Shown one piece after another: positions 18,173 to 26,227 of a DNA stretch of 64,000 nucleotides. Within the stretch, counting starts at the first letter, position 1, and each line of letters begins with the position of its first letter. Source of the stretch: Oscillospiraceae bacterium. GTDB lineage: Bacteria > Bacillota > Clostridia > Oscillospirales > Acutalibacteraceae. Below the pieces are notes generated by a model, which saw only the letters and a program-made list of their open reading frames with translations, did not search any database and was not told the origin of the DNA. Made by a program: the position numbers and the translations under genes. Location: the NCBI GenBank assembly GCA_902792985.1, contig CADBBT010000003.1:1-64000 (forward strand), given 5' to 3'.

Positions 18173-18525
18173 TTCGTGATATGATTTGTGTATCCTGCCC
18201 CATCGGCTGCGCGCTGCATGTGGAGCTTGATGAAGCAGGCAAGGTGATTTCCGTTTCCGGCAACACCTGCAAACGCGGTGAAAAATATGCCATTGACGAA
18301 TGCACGAACCCCGTGCGTATGCTTACAAGCACCGTGCGCGTGAACGGCGGCAAGCTCCCGGTCGTTCCGGTCAAAACCAGCGTGCCCATTCCCAAGGGCA
18401 AGATGTTCGAATGCATGACGGCAATCAACAACGAGGTCGCCGACGCGCCCATCAAGCTGGGGGACGTGCTGATCGCAAACATCTGCGACACCGGCGCCGA
18501 TATCATCGCCACCAATGATGTTTGA
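18169..18525 (+). CDS. DUF1667 protein, iron-sulfur partner of the FAD oxidoreductases
   Basis: The 118-residue protein starts MIRDMICVSCPIGCALHVEL and has a second Cys in NTCKRGEKYAIDE, giving the C-x2-C-x3-C...C pattern typical of DUF1667 and likely to hold an iron-sulfur cluster. Its start overlaps the upstream gene by ATGA, indicating coupled translation. The triad GlpA-like / FAD oxidoreductase / DUF1667 recurs in Firmicutes, where this small subunit is thought to be the electron-transfer partner. The stop codon runs directly into a strong hairpin at 18526-18557. Confidence 0.9.
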   Translation: MIRDMICVSCPIGCALHVELDEAGKVISVSGNTCKRGEKYAIDECTNPVRMLTSTVRVNGGKLPVVPVKTSVPIPKGKMFECMTAINNEVADAPIKLGDVLIANICDTGADIIATNDV

Positions 18526-18557
18526 CTTACTTTTCTTTCGAGAGAAAGAAAAGTAAG
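18526..18557 (+). terminator. Perfect hairpin abutting the DUF1667 stop
   Basis: CTTACTTTTCTTTC pairs with GAAAGAAAAGTAAG around a 4-nt loop (GAGA), a perfect 14-bp stem. No T-run follows, so termination is inferred from position and stability only. Confidence 0.5.
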
Positions 18558-18560
18558 CAA

Positions 18561-18710
18561 AAGAAAGCTCTGCAACGGTTAAGCTGAAGAGTTCTGTAAA
18601 AAACAGGAGCAAAAGCTCTGCAACGGTTAAGCAGAAGGGTTCTGTAAAGAACAGGTGCAAAAGCTCTGCAATGGTCTGACCAAAGGGCTTCGCAAGCACC
18701 AGGTCAAACA
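18561..18710. repeat. Three copies of a 48-bp tandem repeat
   Basis: The AGCTCTGCAACGGTTAAGC motif recurs at a 48-bp period (cores near 18566, 18614 and 18662), followed each time by an AGAAGGGTTCTGTAAA-like half. The third copy is degenerate. The intergenic 18526-18890 holds only the hairpin, these repeats and the promoter region. Confidence 0.8.
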
Positions 18711-18812
18711 AAGCCAAGCAAGGGAACGTGCCCAGTCGCTGACGCGTTCCCTGCTTTGAATTCTTTGTGAACATTCACAAAATATTTACTTTTTTCGTCA
18801 AAATGTGCCGCT

Positions 18813-18834
18813 TTTGTTGGACATTTGTTGGACA
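18813..18834 (+). promoter_or_regulatory. 11-bp tandem direct repeat upstream of the phosphoesterase gene
   Basis: TTTGTTGGACA occurs twice in a row (18813-18823, 18824-18834), one helical turn apart, just before a TATGATAAT -10-like box (18843-18851). No canonical -35 is present, which suits an activator-dependent promoter. Confidence 0.5.
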
Positions 18835-18890
18835 ACGAGCGCTATGATAATTGTGTATCTTCCTAAGTTGAAGAAAAAGGAGCAAACCAT

Positions 18891-20342
18891 ATGAAAGGAA
18901 CAACGTCGTTCTATCTGCTGACAGATACGCACCTCGTTTCCAAAAGCAACTGGGTGGACGCCCCGCCGATCAACCGGCGTGAGCGCGGCGATCAGATCGC
19001 GCTCAAAGCGTCGCCGGAAATATTGGACGCCTTCCTTGCAAAGATCATCGCCGACAAAGACACCGACAACGTCATCTTCATCGGTGACAACGTCAACAGC
19101 GGCGATATCGCCTCCCACGAAGATTTCCGCGCCCGGCTCGACCGGCTGAAGGCGGCCGGAAAAAAGGTCTATGTCACGACTGCGACCCACGATTACTGCA
19201 GCCCGAACGGGGAGGACGAATGCTTTCAGCACGACGCGGTGCGCTACACCGAAACGGGCACAGAGCCAACAGCATTCCTCCTGCGCCGCGACCTCGCTGC
19301 GTTTTACAACGACTACGGCCCGAAGCAGGCGCTGTCGGTCGATCCGGAAAGCGGCTCCTACACTGTGCAGCTCGGCGACGGCGTGCGCATGATCCTCATC
19401 ATCGACAACGGCAACGGCCGCAGCCATTGCGGACTGTTTGAAGAAGGCATGCAGTGGCTCGCCGACCAGATCAAAGACGCCAAAGCGACAGGCAACTTCG
19501 TTATGCTCGCGGTACACCATCCGGTGATCTCCCCCTGGGAAGTCTACCGCCACCTGGTGGAATACGAGCTTTATGGCGGATACCGGGAGCTGAGCGAGCT
19601 GATGTGCAGCGAAGGCGTGCGGGTGGTTTTCACCGGTCACACCCATGTGCAAAACATCCGCAAATACACCGATGACGCCGGACGTTGGTTCGTCGATGTT
19701 TCCACCACGGCAGCCGTCAGTGCCAAAGGGCAGATGCGCCATGTGACCGTGAACGCAGACACCGGCGATTGCGACATTCAAAGCGTCGGCCTTGAGACGC
19801 TCCCCGGCATCGATACCGGCGGACAAAGCGCCTATGACTATCTTTACGGGCTCAATTTTGCCGGCCGGGTGGAACGCTTTTTCCCGCTGCTGAAAACCGA
19901 TTTCGACCGCTTTCTGGAAGAAACGAACGGCGTGCTGCCTGCGGAAAAGCTGCGCGCACACAAAACGCTTGCAAAGCTCGGTCTGCGCACCGCCGCCGGT
20001 CTGAAGCTCTCCTTTGCCGCAAAGCTCGGCAAAGTCTGGCGTTCTCTCACGCCGCAGCAAAAAAAAGCAGCAAAGCAAACAAAGCTTTTTGACGTGCTGT
20101 TCACCATCTTCCGCCACATCTATCCCGGCAACGCGCCCTATACGCCCGACACGCTGGAATACACCGTCCTGCACGCGCTGATGCAGCGGCTGGACCGCCT
20201 TGTGGAAAAGCACAAGATCGAAAAAGTGCAAAAACTGATTCCGCCGGGCAGCTCGCTCACGGAGATGGGCGAAGATTTTCTCTATAACAACCGCACGGGT
20301 GACGACAACGCCATCCGGCTGAATTTGAACACAACATCGTGA
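18891..20342 (+). CDS. Calcineurin-like metallophosphoesterase
   Basis: A 483-residue protein with the dimetal phosphoesterase motifs in order: LLTDTHL (D-x-H), FIGDNVNSGD (GDN), ATHDYC in place of GNH[DE], VMLAVHHPV and VVFTGHTHVQ (GHxH). No signal peptide, so cytoplasmic. The last 180 residues are a helical extension beyond the usual fold, ending near residue 460 with GEDFLYNNRTG. It heads a run of four rightward genes (to 23854) with short gaps. Substrate cannot be told; a phosphodiester or nucleotide ester is usual. Start ATG with AAGGAG 8 nt upstream. A one-helical-turn direct repeat lies in its promoter region. Confidence 0.9.
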   Translation: MKGTTSFYLLTDTHLVSKSNWVDAPPINRRERGDQIALKASPEILDAFLAKIIADKDTDNVIFIGDNVNSGDIASHEDFRARLDRLKAAGKKVYVTTATHDYCSPNGEDECFQHDAVRYTETGTEPTAFLLRRDLAAFYNDYGPKQALSVDPESGSYTVQLGDGVRMILIIDNGNGRSHCGLFEEGMQWLADQIKDAKATGNFVMLAVHHPVISPWEVYRHLVEYELYGGYRELSELMCSEGVRVVFTGHTHVQNIRKYTDDAGRWFVDVSTTAAVSAKGQMRHVTVNADTGDCDIQSVGLETLPGIDTGGQSAYDYLYGLNFAGRVERFFPLLKTDFDRFLEETNGVLPAEKLRAHKTLAKLGLRTAAGLKLSFAAKLGKVWRSLTPQQKKAAKQTKLFDVLFTIFRHIYPGNAPYTPDTLEYTVLHALMQRLDRLVEKHKIEKVQKLIPPGSSLTEMGEDFLYNNRTGDDNAIRLNLNTTS

Positions 20343-20362
20343 AAGGAAGGTGACTCTGTTTC

Positions 20363-21217
20363 ATGAAATGTCCAAAATGCGGGGGCGAGATCCCGTTCTA
20401 TGATCTGCGTCCCAACTGCAAACACTGCGGCGTCAACATCTTCTATTATTCCCAGGATGCACTGCTTGCCGAAGATGCGAAACGCACCGAGCTGGAGTCG
20501 GCGGTCGCCCGCATGGTGATCGCCCGCATCAAAGCCACCTTCATCGGCGGCGGCCTGCAGATCGCACGTCTGGTCTTTGTTTTGATCACGGCGGCGGCGC
20601 TGCTGCTGCCCATCGGCAGTCTCAAGATCACCGTGCCGTTTTATGAAGGCGGGTTCGGCGCGGGACTGCTCGGCGTGATCCAGGAGATCACGGGCATGTT
20701 CTTGAAAATCCCGCAGCTGCTTTCCGGCACGCTGGTTGCCCCGCAGACCAGCGCGGCAGTTGTCTGCGCGGCGTTCTTCCTGATTCTGGTCGTGATCGCA
20801 GTTGTGCTGCTGGTGTTCTATATCCTCAGCTTTACCAATCCCGACAAGCACACGAAGGTGATACGGAACCTTTCCGTCATCGGCATGATCGTTGCGCTGG
20901 TCGGGCAGGCAGCGGCCCTTGTGCTCAACCTGGTCGTGGCGGACACCCCGGTGGCGCAGTTTGTGCCCGGTTTCGGCGGCGCCACTGCGGCGGCGCTCTT
21001 CCTGGTACTGTTCTTCCTGAACCGTGCCCTGCTGAAGAAAGGGATCATGCCGGTCTATCGGGAATATGACCCGCGCCGCAAAGAGCTGCTCAAACAGGTG
21101 CGTGCCGGCGAGGTCAAGCTTGCCGATTTGACGCTGCCTGTGTTTGAAAGCGAAGAAGAACACGCCGAACGTCTGCGTGTGCTGGAAGAAGCGCTGAAAG
21201 CGGAAGGGGAGGAGTGA
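20363..21217 (+). CDS. Membrane protein with N-terminal zinc ribbon
   Basis: The 284-residue product begins with a zinc ribbon (Cys3, Cys6, Cys19, Cys22 in MKCPKCGG and NCKHCG), then a short helical linker and four to five transmembrane segments (about residues 65-90, 125-155, 170-190, 205-228). The C-terminal 55 residues are charged and helical, so both ends are probably cytoplasmic. I do not recognise a family beyond the ribbon. It is 20 bp after the phosphoesterase gene and nearly touches the next gene, so it is part of the same operon; perhaps it tethers or regulates a partner through the ribbon. Confidence 0.8.
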   Translation: MKCPKCGGEIPFYDLRPNCKHCGVNIFYYSQDALLAEDAKRTELESAVARMVIARIKATFIGGGLQIARLVFVLITAAALLLPIGSLKITVPFYEGGFGAGLLGVIQEITGMFLKIPQLLSGTLVAPQTSAAVVCAAFFLILVVIAVVLLVFYILSFTNPDKHTKVIRNLSVIGMIVALVGQAAALVLNLVVADTPVAQFVPGFGGATAAALFLVLFFLNRALLKKGIMPVYREYDPRRKELLKQVRAGEVKLADLTLPVFESEEEHAERLRVLEEALKAEGEE

Positions 21218-21222
21218 GAACC

Positions 21223-22335
21223 GTGGCAAAAGAAAAAAAGCCAATGAAAAAGGGCGCGAAGATCTTTCTCGGCGTTTTGGTCGCCACGCTGGTGGTCGCA
21301 CTCTGCATGGGCGCCGTTGCCCTTTACCTCATTCATGAAAAGAACAAGCCGAAATTTGTTGCGCCGGATATCGGCCCCATTCCCTCCGCCTCGGAGCTTC
21401 CGGCGGACGGCGCGGCGGGCGCGGCCTATCTGGAGCGTCTCTATGCCGCAATGATCGACGCGGACGATGTGGAAGGCGCCTGGCACACCGATGTGCATAT
21501 CGGCACGATGACCACCACGCTGAAAGAGGCGGATGCTGCGCTTTTGCAATATTTTGCCGAGCAGTCTGCCGGCGCCGTCAGCGGTCTGTATCCCGCGGCA
21601 AGCGAGGTGGTCATGTCCGAAACAGAAGAGAAACCCGCATTTGCACTGTCTGCTGCAAGTGTAACGGATTACAGCGCCTCGCAGGGCGTGCTTGACGAAG
21701 AAGAAAAGAAAGACGACACCGCATCCTATTACCTTGATTTCACCTGTGCGCCTGCAGAAGCGGATATTGCCGCCGTTCAGGCCGGCGAGGTGTATCGGCA
21801 GGCAACGCAGACGCTTGCACCTGCGCTGACAGTTGAAAGCTTCGATATCAAAGCGCAAAACGAAACAGTCAGCGCGCACACCGACCGCATCAGCGACGAT
21901 CTGCTGGAGCTGAAGGTCACAAAGGATTACGTGATCAAGGCGACGGTTCGCCTGACCGACGATTACAAAGCGCTTTCGGAAAACGGTCTTGTTGAGGTCG
22001 AATTCCCCTATCAGACCGTGCAGACGATCAATTTCTCACACTACGGTCTGCGGTTCCTGCAAAAGCAGATGGCGGTGCGTGAAGACGACCTGAAGGCGCT
22101 GCCGATGAAAGTTACAGTCCATTCCACGGCGACCGAGGCGGATTACAAGATGACGTATGACGTTTCCGACCCGGAGGCACTGAGTGTGGACACAGACGGC
22201 GTGATGGATGTTCACGCGGCGCGCGAAGAAGCAGTGACCATCACCGCAACGCTGGAATACGACGGTCATTCCTATCAGGATACGATCACGGTTTATGTGA
22301 CTGAACTGGAATTGGAGGAGGAAACAGATGCCTGA
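21223..22335 (+). CDS. Membrane-anchored exoprotein with Ig-like (Big_2) domain
   Basis: The 370-residue product has a basic N-terminus, one transmembrane anchor (about residues 12-36, IFLGVLVATLVVALCMGAVA) and an extracellular remainder. The last 75 residues fit a bacterial Ig-like Big_2 fold (YDVSDPEALSVDTDGVMDVH). The middle is unassigned. I place the start at GTG 21223, 8 nt after GGAG; an earlier GTG at 21214 overlaps the ribosome site. It follows the zinc-ribbon protein by 5 bp and overlaps the GPH transporter start by 8 bp, so the three form one translational unit. Confidence 0.75.
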   Translation: MAKEKKPMKKGAKIFLGVLVATLVVALCMGAVALYLIHEKNKPKFVAPDIGPIPSASELPADGAAGAAYLERLYAAMIDADDVEGAWHTDVHIGTMTTTLKEADAALLQYFAEQSAGAVSGLYPAASEVVMSETEEKPAFALSAASVTDYSASQGVLDEEEKKDDTASYYLDFTCAPAEADIAAVQAGEVYRQATQTLAPALTVESFDIKAQNETVSAHTDRISDDLLELKVTKDYVIKATVRLTDDYKALSENGLVEVEFPYQTVQTINFSHYGLRFLQKQMAVREDDLKALPMKVTVHSTATEADYKMTYDVSDPEALSVDTDGVMDVHAAREEAVTITATLEYDGHSYQDTITVYVTELELEEETDA

Positions 22336-23854
22336 TCAAGAAGTAAAAACCATGGAACCGACAGAAAAAAAGATAGATGACGCCCAACTCAAGGACAACA
22401 TCTACCGCAGCTATAACTATGTCGGTACCAAAGAGACCATCGCCTATCTGTTCAACGACTGGTCCAATACATTCAATATCAACGGCTTCCAAACCCGCTA
22501 CATCTGGGATGTTGTCAAAATCGACTTCGGCGTCAGCGCCATCGTGAACGTCTTTACCGGCGTTTGGGATATGCTCAACGACCTGCTGTTTGCCGGAATC
22601 GTGGATAATACCCGTACCCGTCTGGGTAAATTCCGCCCCTATCTTGTGATGATGCAGATCCCGCTGTCGCTGTTCGGCCTGCTGTACTGGTTTTTGCCGT
22701 ACTTCTTCCCGAACACCAGCGCCACCTTTGTTCCGAAGCTGATCTTCTATTTCCTGTTCGGCATCATCAACGAAACCGCCGGCACCTTCACCGGACTTGC
22801 CAAGGGCGGTTATATGGCGACCATCACCCCGAACCCGAACGAGCGTGTCCGGCTGATCACATTGGCCGAGCTGCTCACGGGCTACATGGGTGAGGATATG
22901 CCCAGCTACATCATGGGCTTCCTTTACGACATGGTCTCCACAGGCAAATGGGGCGTTCAGATGCGTTCCATCTTCATGAGCATGGGCGTCGGCTGCGCGG
23001 TGATCTCCTCAGCCTTTACGTTCTGGTTCTTCCTGCAGTCCAAGGAACGTGTTCCGCAAACGGTTGAAAAACCGAACATCAAGGAAGGCATGAAAGCCGT
23101 TCTGACCAACTACCCGGTGCTTCTGATGTGCCTGTCCGATTTCCTCGGCGGCTTCGGCGTCGGTACAGAAGAGAGCAACTACTGGATCGACGTACACGGC
23201 AGCACCCACATGATCAACACCCTCAAAGCGCTGGTCAGCGGCATTTCCGGCCCCGTGGGTTCCATCAGCTACGCTTTTGTTGCTCCGCTACGCAAGCGTT
23301 TCTCCTCCCGCTTTTTGTGGGTGGGCGCCGATTTCTACGGCGACATGTGCGTACTCGGGTTCTTCCTGTTCGGCATGTATAAAAAGAACTATCTGAAGGT
23401 CTGGCCAATGCTGATCGCCTACGGATTCCGCGAGTTCTTCTCAAAGCTGCTGTTCGGCGTCAACAAGGTCATCAACGCCGACCTTTGGAACCAGGCGATG
23501 GACTACTGCGAATGGAAACACGGCTACCGTATGGAGGCCACCACCAGTGTGGCAAAGGGCCTTGTGCTGAAGCTGCAGGGCGTCGGCATGAACTCCATCC
23601 GTATGCTTGTCATGAAGAAGATCGGCTACGTTCAGGGCGCCAAGATCGGTACCCAGTCCGAGCGCACCAAGTTCTGGCTGTTCGCGCTGGCAACGGTTGT
23701 TCCGTTCGTGACCAGCATTCTTGGTATCGTTCCGAAGCTGCTTTGGCCGCTTTCCAAGGTCAAGGAACGCCAGATGTACTACGAGCTTTCCGAAGCAAGA
23801 CGTCACCGCATCAACGCCTACAAGGAAGGACTCAACGAAACGACGGAAGCCTGA
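22328..23854 (+). CDS. GPH-family (MelB-like) sugar/cation symporter
   Basis: The 508-residue membrane protein has about 12 hydrophobic segments. The signature GVWDMLNDLLFAGIVDNTRT followed by RLGKFRPYL is the conserved loop of glycoside-pentoside-hexuronide:cation symporters (MFS_2). It would import a sugar or glycoside with Na+ or H+. The N-terminal 45 residues are an acidic, Lys-rich cytoplasmic extension. Fourth and last gene of the 18891-23854 run. A perfect intrinsic terminator follows at 23871. The link between a sugar symporter and the upstream phosphoesterase could mean uptake of a phosphorylated or glycosidic compound, but this is inference. Confidence 0.85.
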   Translation: MPDQEVKTMEPTEKKIDDAQLKDNIYRSYNYVGTKETIAYLFNDWSNTFNINGFQTRYIWDVVKIDFGVSAIVNVFTGVWDMLNDLLFAGIVDNTRTRLGKFRPYLVMMQIPLSLFGLLYWFLPYFFPNTSATFVPKLIFYFLFGIINETAGTFTGLAKGGYMATITPNPNERVRLITLAELLTGYMGEDMPSYIMGFLYDMVSTGKWGVQMRSIFMSMGVGCAVISSAFTFWFFLQSKERVPQTVEKPNIKEGMKAVLTNYPVLLMCLSDFLGGFGVGTEESNYWIDVHGSTHMINTLKALVSGISGPVGSISYAFVAPLRKRFSSRFLWVGADFYGDMCVLGFFLFGMYKKNYLKVWPMLIAYGFREFFSKLLFGVNKVINADLWNQAMDYCEWKHGYRMEATTSVAKGLVLKLQGVGMNSIRMLVMKKIGYVQGAKIGTQSERTKFWLFALATVVPFVTSILGIVPKLLWPLSKVKERQMYYELSEARRHRINAYKEGLNETTEA

Positions 23855-23870
23855 TCAAACAAAAAAAGCA

Positions 23871-23912
23871 AAACGAGACGGTAGGGTTTTCCCGCACCGT
23901 CTCGTTTCTTTG
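23871..23912 (+). terminator. Intrinsic terminator of the phosphoesterase-GPH operon
   Basis: AAACGAGACGGT (23871-23882) pairs perfectly with ACCGTCTCGTTT (23896-23907), followed by CTTTG. The loop GGG-TTTT-CCC can fold further. Confidence 0.85.
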
Positions 23913-23956
23913 ATAAAAAGGAAAAGATCTCCGCTGCCGCCGTCATCCGGTTTTTC

Positions 23957-23985
23957 TTGCTTTTTCCAAAAGAAATGTATATAAT
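23957..23985 (+). promoter_or_regulatory. Sigma-A promoter of the metallo-beta-lactamase-fold gene
   Basis: TTGCTT (23957-23962), 17 bp, TATAAT (23980-23985). Confidence 0.8.
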
Positions 23986-24018
23986 AACTAATAAGAAAAC
24001 TTGAAAAGGAGGCCGACC

Positions 24019-25506
24019 ATGCAGGAGATTCTACAGCGCATCAGCGCATTTTTCATGGCGATTCTCGCGAGCTTTCTCGGTCTGTTCGGGATCAAACAAC
24101 CCTCAGTGTCTGAATCGCCCCCGGTCGTTCAGGAGGAGATCGAGGCGCAGGGCGACTGGCTGCTGACAGATCTTCCCGCTTTTGATGCGGGGCTTTACTC
24201 CTCTGCTCTGTACGACACCGGCACCGGCTTGTTTGACGATACAGCGGTGCGAGAGGACGAGGATTTTGAAGAGGGCGATCTGAGCCAAAATGCGTGCGCC
24301 GTTACCGGACAGATGCAGCTCATTCGCAAAACAACCCCGGCGGATGCCCTGCTTTACGGCGAAAAACTCAAAAGCGTCGGTTACACACTGACCTACTCCC
24401 ATCAGATTGAAAACAACTTCTATTACAACTATGAGAAAGGCAACCGCAACGTCTATTACTATTGCAACGGCAATAGCGGTGAGACGCGCGTTATTGACGA
24501 ACGCAGCACCGGCGCGTCGCTGCAGACATTCAGCTACAGCTCCGGCAAAACGGCCTATATCGGCAACACACCCGTGCCGCCGACGGTCTATCAGTTCAGC
24601 TATCCCTACCGCGATGCAGAACATGTCGGCAAGGATAATTATGGCAGTAACGGCATGCTGTATGCCGTGGCGCTTTCCGACGGCAAACTCATCGTCATCG
24701 ACGGCGGCAACCGCTGGCAGTCATCCGAACAAAATGTCACGGAATTCTTTGATTTTCTGCACACCATCAGCGGAACCCCGCAGGAAAAACCGCTGCGCAT
24801 TGCACTGTGGTACTGCACGCACAGTCACGGTGACCACAACGCCTTTTTCTATAAGCTGCTGCGCCGCTATTCCGACCGCATCGCCCTTGAGCGCGCCATG
24901 TTTAACTTTCCGTCCGAGCGCGTAATGACCAAAAACGCCTATGCCACCCGCATCCGCAGCATCCTCTCCACCCGGTACCCTGCGCTGCAGTATCTCAAGG
25001 CACATTCCGGCGCGTCGTTCCGGCTGCAGGACGCGCTGTTCGAGGTGCTATATGCGCACGAGGATCTCGCCGATCTCAAAGACGCCAGCGTGCCGCTGGA
25101 TGATTTGAACGAGGGCTGTTGTGTGGTGCGCATGACGATCGGACAAACGCGCTTTCTGTTTTTGGGTGACGCGCTGACGTTGACACAAAACGTGCTGCTG
25201 AAAAATTTTTCGGCGCAAACGCTGAAATGCGACGTGATGCAGGCTTCGCACCATCTGCTGGTCAATCTCGCGCCGCTGTATGATGTTGTTGCGCCCGTAT
25301 ATGTGATGTGCCCGACATCAAAGCTGCGTGCATCTTCCACACCGTATGACGCTTATCTGCACTTGCTGAAGTCCCTGCCCGAAGAGCGGCTGTTTTTTGC
25401 CGGCGACGGGATCGCCTACGGATTCACCCCGCAGGCAGACGGCAGCATCGCCCTGCCGCAGATTGCGGTGAACTGCGGGGCGTATGACAATTCACTGCTG
25501 CATTAA
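24019..25506 (+). CDS. Membrane-anchored metallo-beta-lactamase-fold hydrolase
   Basis: The 495-residue product starts at ATG 24019 after AAAAGGAGG; a TTG at 24001 is upstream of that site. The first 30 residues are an amphipathic hydrophobic segment (LQRISAFFMAILASFLGLFG), then an acidic linker. The fold begins near residue 215: KLIVIDGGN, then THSHGDHNAF (HxHxDH metal motif), FLFLGDALT and DVMQASHHL (distal metal His). This resembles ComEC-type or phosphonate-processing MBL domains lacking the membrane permease. Residues 50-200 have no assigned fold. Single gene with its own promoter; structured elements follow at 25550. Confidence 0.85.
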   Translation: MQEILQRISAFFMAILASFLGLFGIKQPSVSESPPVVQEEIEAQGDWLLTDLPAFDAGLYSSALYDTGTGLFDDTAVREDEDFEEGDLSQNACAVTGQMQLIRKTTPADALLYGEKLKSVGYTLTYSHQIENNFYYNYEKGNRNVYYYCNGNSGETRVIDERSTGASLQTFSYSSGKTAYIGNTPVPPTVYQFSYPYRDAEHVGKDNYGSNGMLYAVALSDGKLIVIDGGNRWQSSEQNVTEFFDFLHTISGTPQEKPLRIALWYCTHSHGDHNAFFYKLLRRYSDRIALERAMFNFPSERVMTKNAYATRIRSILSTRYPALQYLKAHSGASFRLQDALFEVLYAHEDLADLKDASVPLDDLNEGCCVVRMTIGQTRFLFLGDALTLTQNVLLKNFSAQTLKCDVMQASHHLLVNLAPLYDVVAPVYVMCPTSKLRASSTPYDAYLHLLKSLPEERLFFAGDGIAYGFTPQADGSIALPQIAVNCGAYDNSLLH

Positions 25507-25544
25507 AATAATAAAAAAGTTCAGAACCCTTTTAGGTTTTCTTT

Positions 25545-25650
25545 AAGTTGGTCGGTTATCATAAAGACAGTTCAAGGGAGCAAGTCCCTTCTGACACCGA
25601 CCCTACCTCCACAAGAAAATAATCTCTCCGATTTTCTTGTTTGTTTGTTT
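25545..25650 (+). ncRNA. Candidate structured RNA ending in an intrinsic terminator
   Basis: GGTCGGT (25550-25556) pairs with ACCGACC (25596-25602) and encloses a hairpin CAG..AAGGGA-GCAAG-TCCCTT-CTG (25568-25593). Eight bases on, a perfect terminator ACAAGAAAAT/ATTTTCTTGT (25611-25640) is followed by TTGTTTGTTTTC. It may be a separate small RNA or the 3' end of the upstream mRNA; no convincing promoter was found. Confidence 0.4.
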
Positions 25651-25671
25651 TCATTTTCTTTTCCTCTCCGT

Positions 25672-25699
25672 CAACCGCCCCTGTTTTCAGGGGCGGTTG
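25672..25699. terminator. Perfect 12-bp hairpin between convergent genes
   Basis: CAACCGCCCCTG-TTTT-CAGGGGCGGTTG, followed on the plus strand by GCCGTTTTG. Probably a back-up terminator for rightward transcription. Confidence 0.55.
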
Positions 25700-25730
25700 G
25701 CCGTTTTGTGAAAAAAAACGGTCCAACATA

Positions 25731-25764
25731 AAAGTGCCCTGCCGAATAGCCGACAGGGCGCTTT
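25731..25764 (-). terminator. Intrinsic terminator of the leftward YbjQ-like gene
   Basis: On the minus strand AAAGCGCCCTG pairs with CAGGGCACTTT and a T-rich TTTATG follows. One G.T pair. Confidence 0.7.
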
Positions 25765-25841
25765 CCGTTCAATCATCGTATCACAAACAAACACAAAACA
25801 GCGCACTGCCGTGCGCTTGCTCTGCAGGGTTTGCTTTGTCC

Positions 25842-26186
25842 TTACGCTTCGGCAGGCACATCCTCAGCGGGCGCTTCGTCCACCGCCGGGACTTCCGTAT
25901 CAAGATACTGGAACGCGCTGCCATAGACCATCACGCTCAGGCCGGAGAGCTGATAGCGCAGATTCATCACGCCGTCGGCACCCATTTCCTGCGCATAGAT
26001 CTTCATCTCTTCGATCGCTTTCGCTTTTGCGCGGTCAAGCTTTCTTCCGACAAAGACCGAGCTTTTGCCGATGATCTGGCAAATCAGGTAGCAGATGCAG
26101 GTGAACAGGCCGATGCCGTAAATGCAAACGCCGCTCACTTCACCAAGGTCTTTGACATCATACAGAGTGACAGTTGTGAGTTTCAT
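25842..26186 (-). CDS. YbjQ/UPF0145-like small protein
   Basis: A 114-residue protein. The core RAKAKAIEEMKIYAQEMGAD followed by GVMNLRYQ and VMVYGSAFQY matches the pattern of the YbjQ (UPF0145, 'putative heavy-metal-binding') family, in which a long helix is followed by GAD..(V/I)...Y and a final (V)YGTAV strand. The N-terminal half contains a Cys-containing hydrophobic stretch (YGIGLFTCICYLICQIIG). The last 15 residues are an acidic Ala/Pro/Glu tail. Biochemical role of the family is unclear. It lies 41 bp after the beta-propeller gene and likely shares its transcript. Confidence 0.65.
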   Translation of the reverse strand: MKLTTVTLYDVKDLGEVSGVCIYGIGLFTCICYLICQIIGKSSVFVGRKLDRAKAKAIEEMKIYAQEMGADGVMNLRYQLSGLSVMVYGSAFQYLDTEVPAVDEAPAEDVPAEA

Positions 26187-26227
26187 GAGAGTTCCTCCTT
26201 TGAAATTCCGTTTTTATTCTTTTATGT

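Noticed and set aside
17983..18774. 263-codon minus-strand open frame with 16-residue repeats
   Set aside because: The repeat residues are only the translation of the 48-bp DNA repeats, and the rest is antisense to the FAD gene and DUF1667. No ribosome site.
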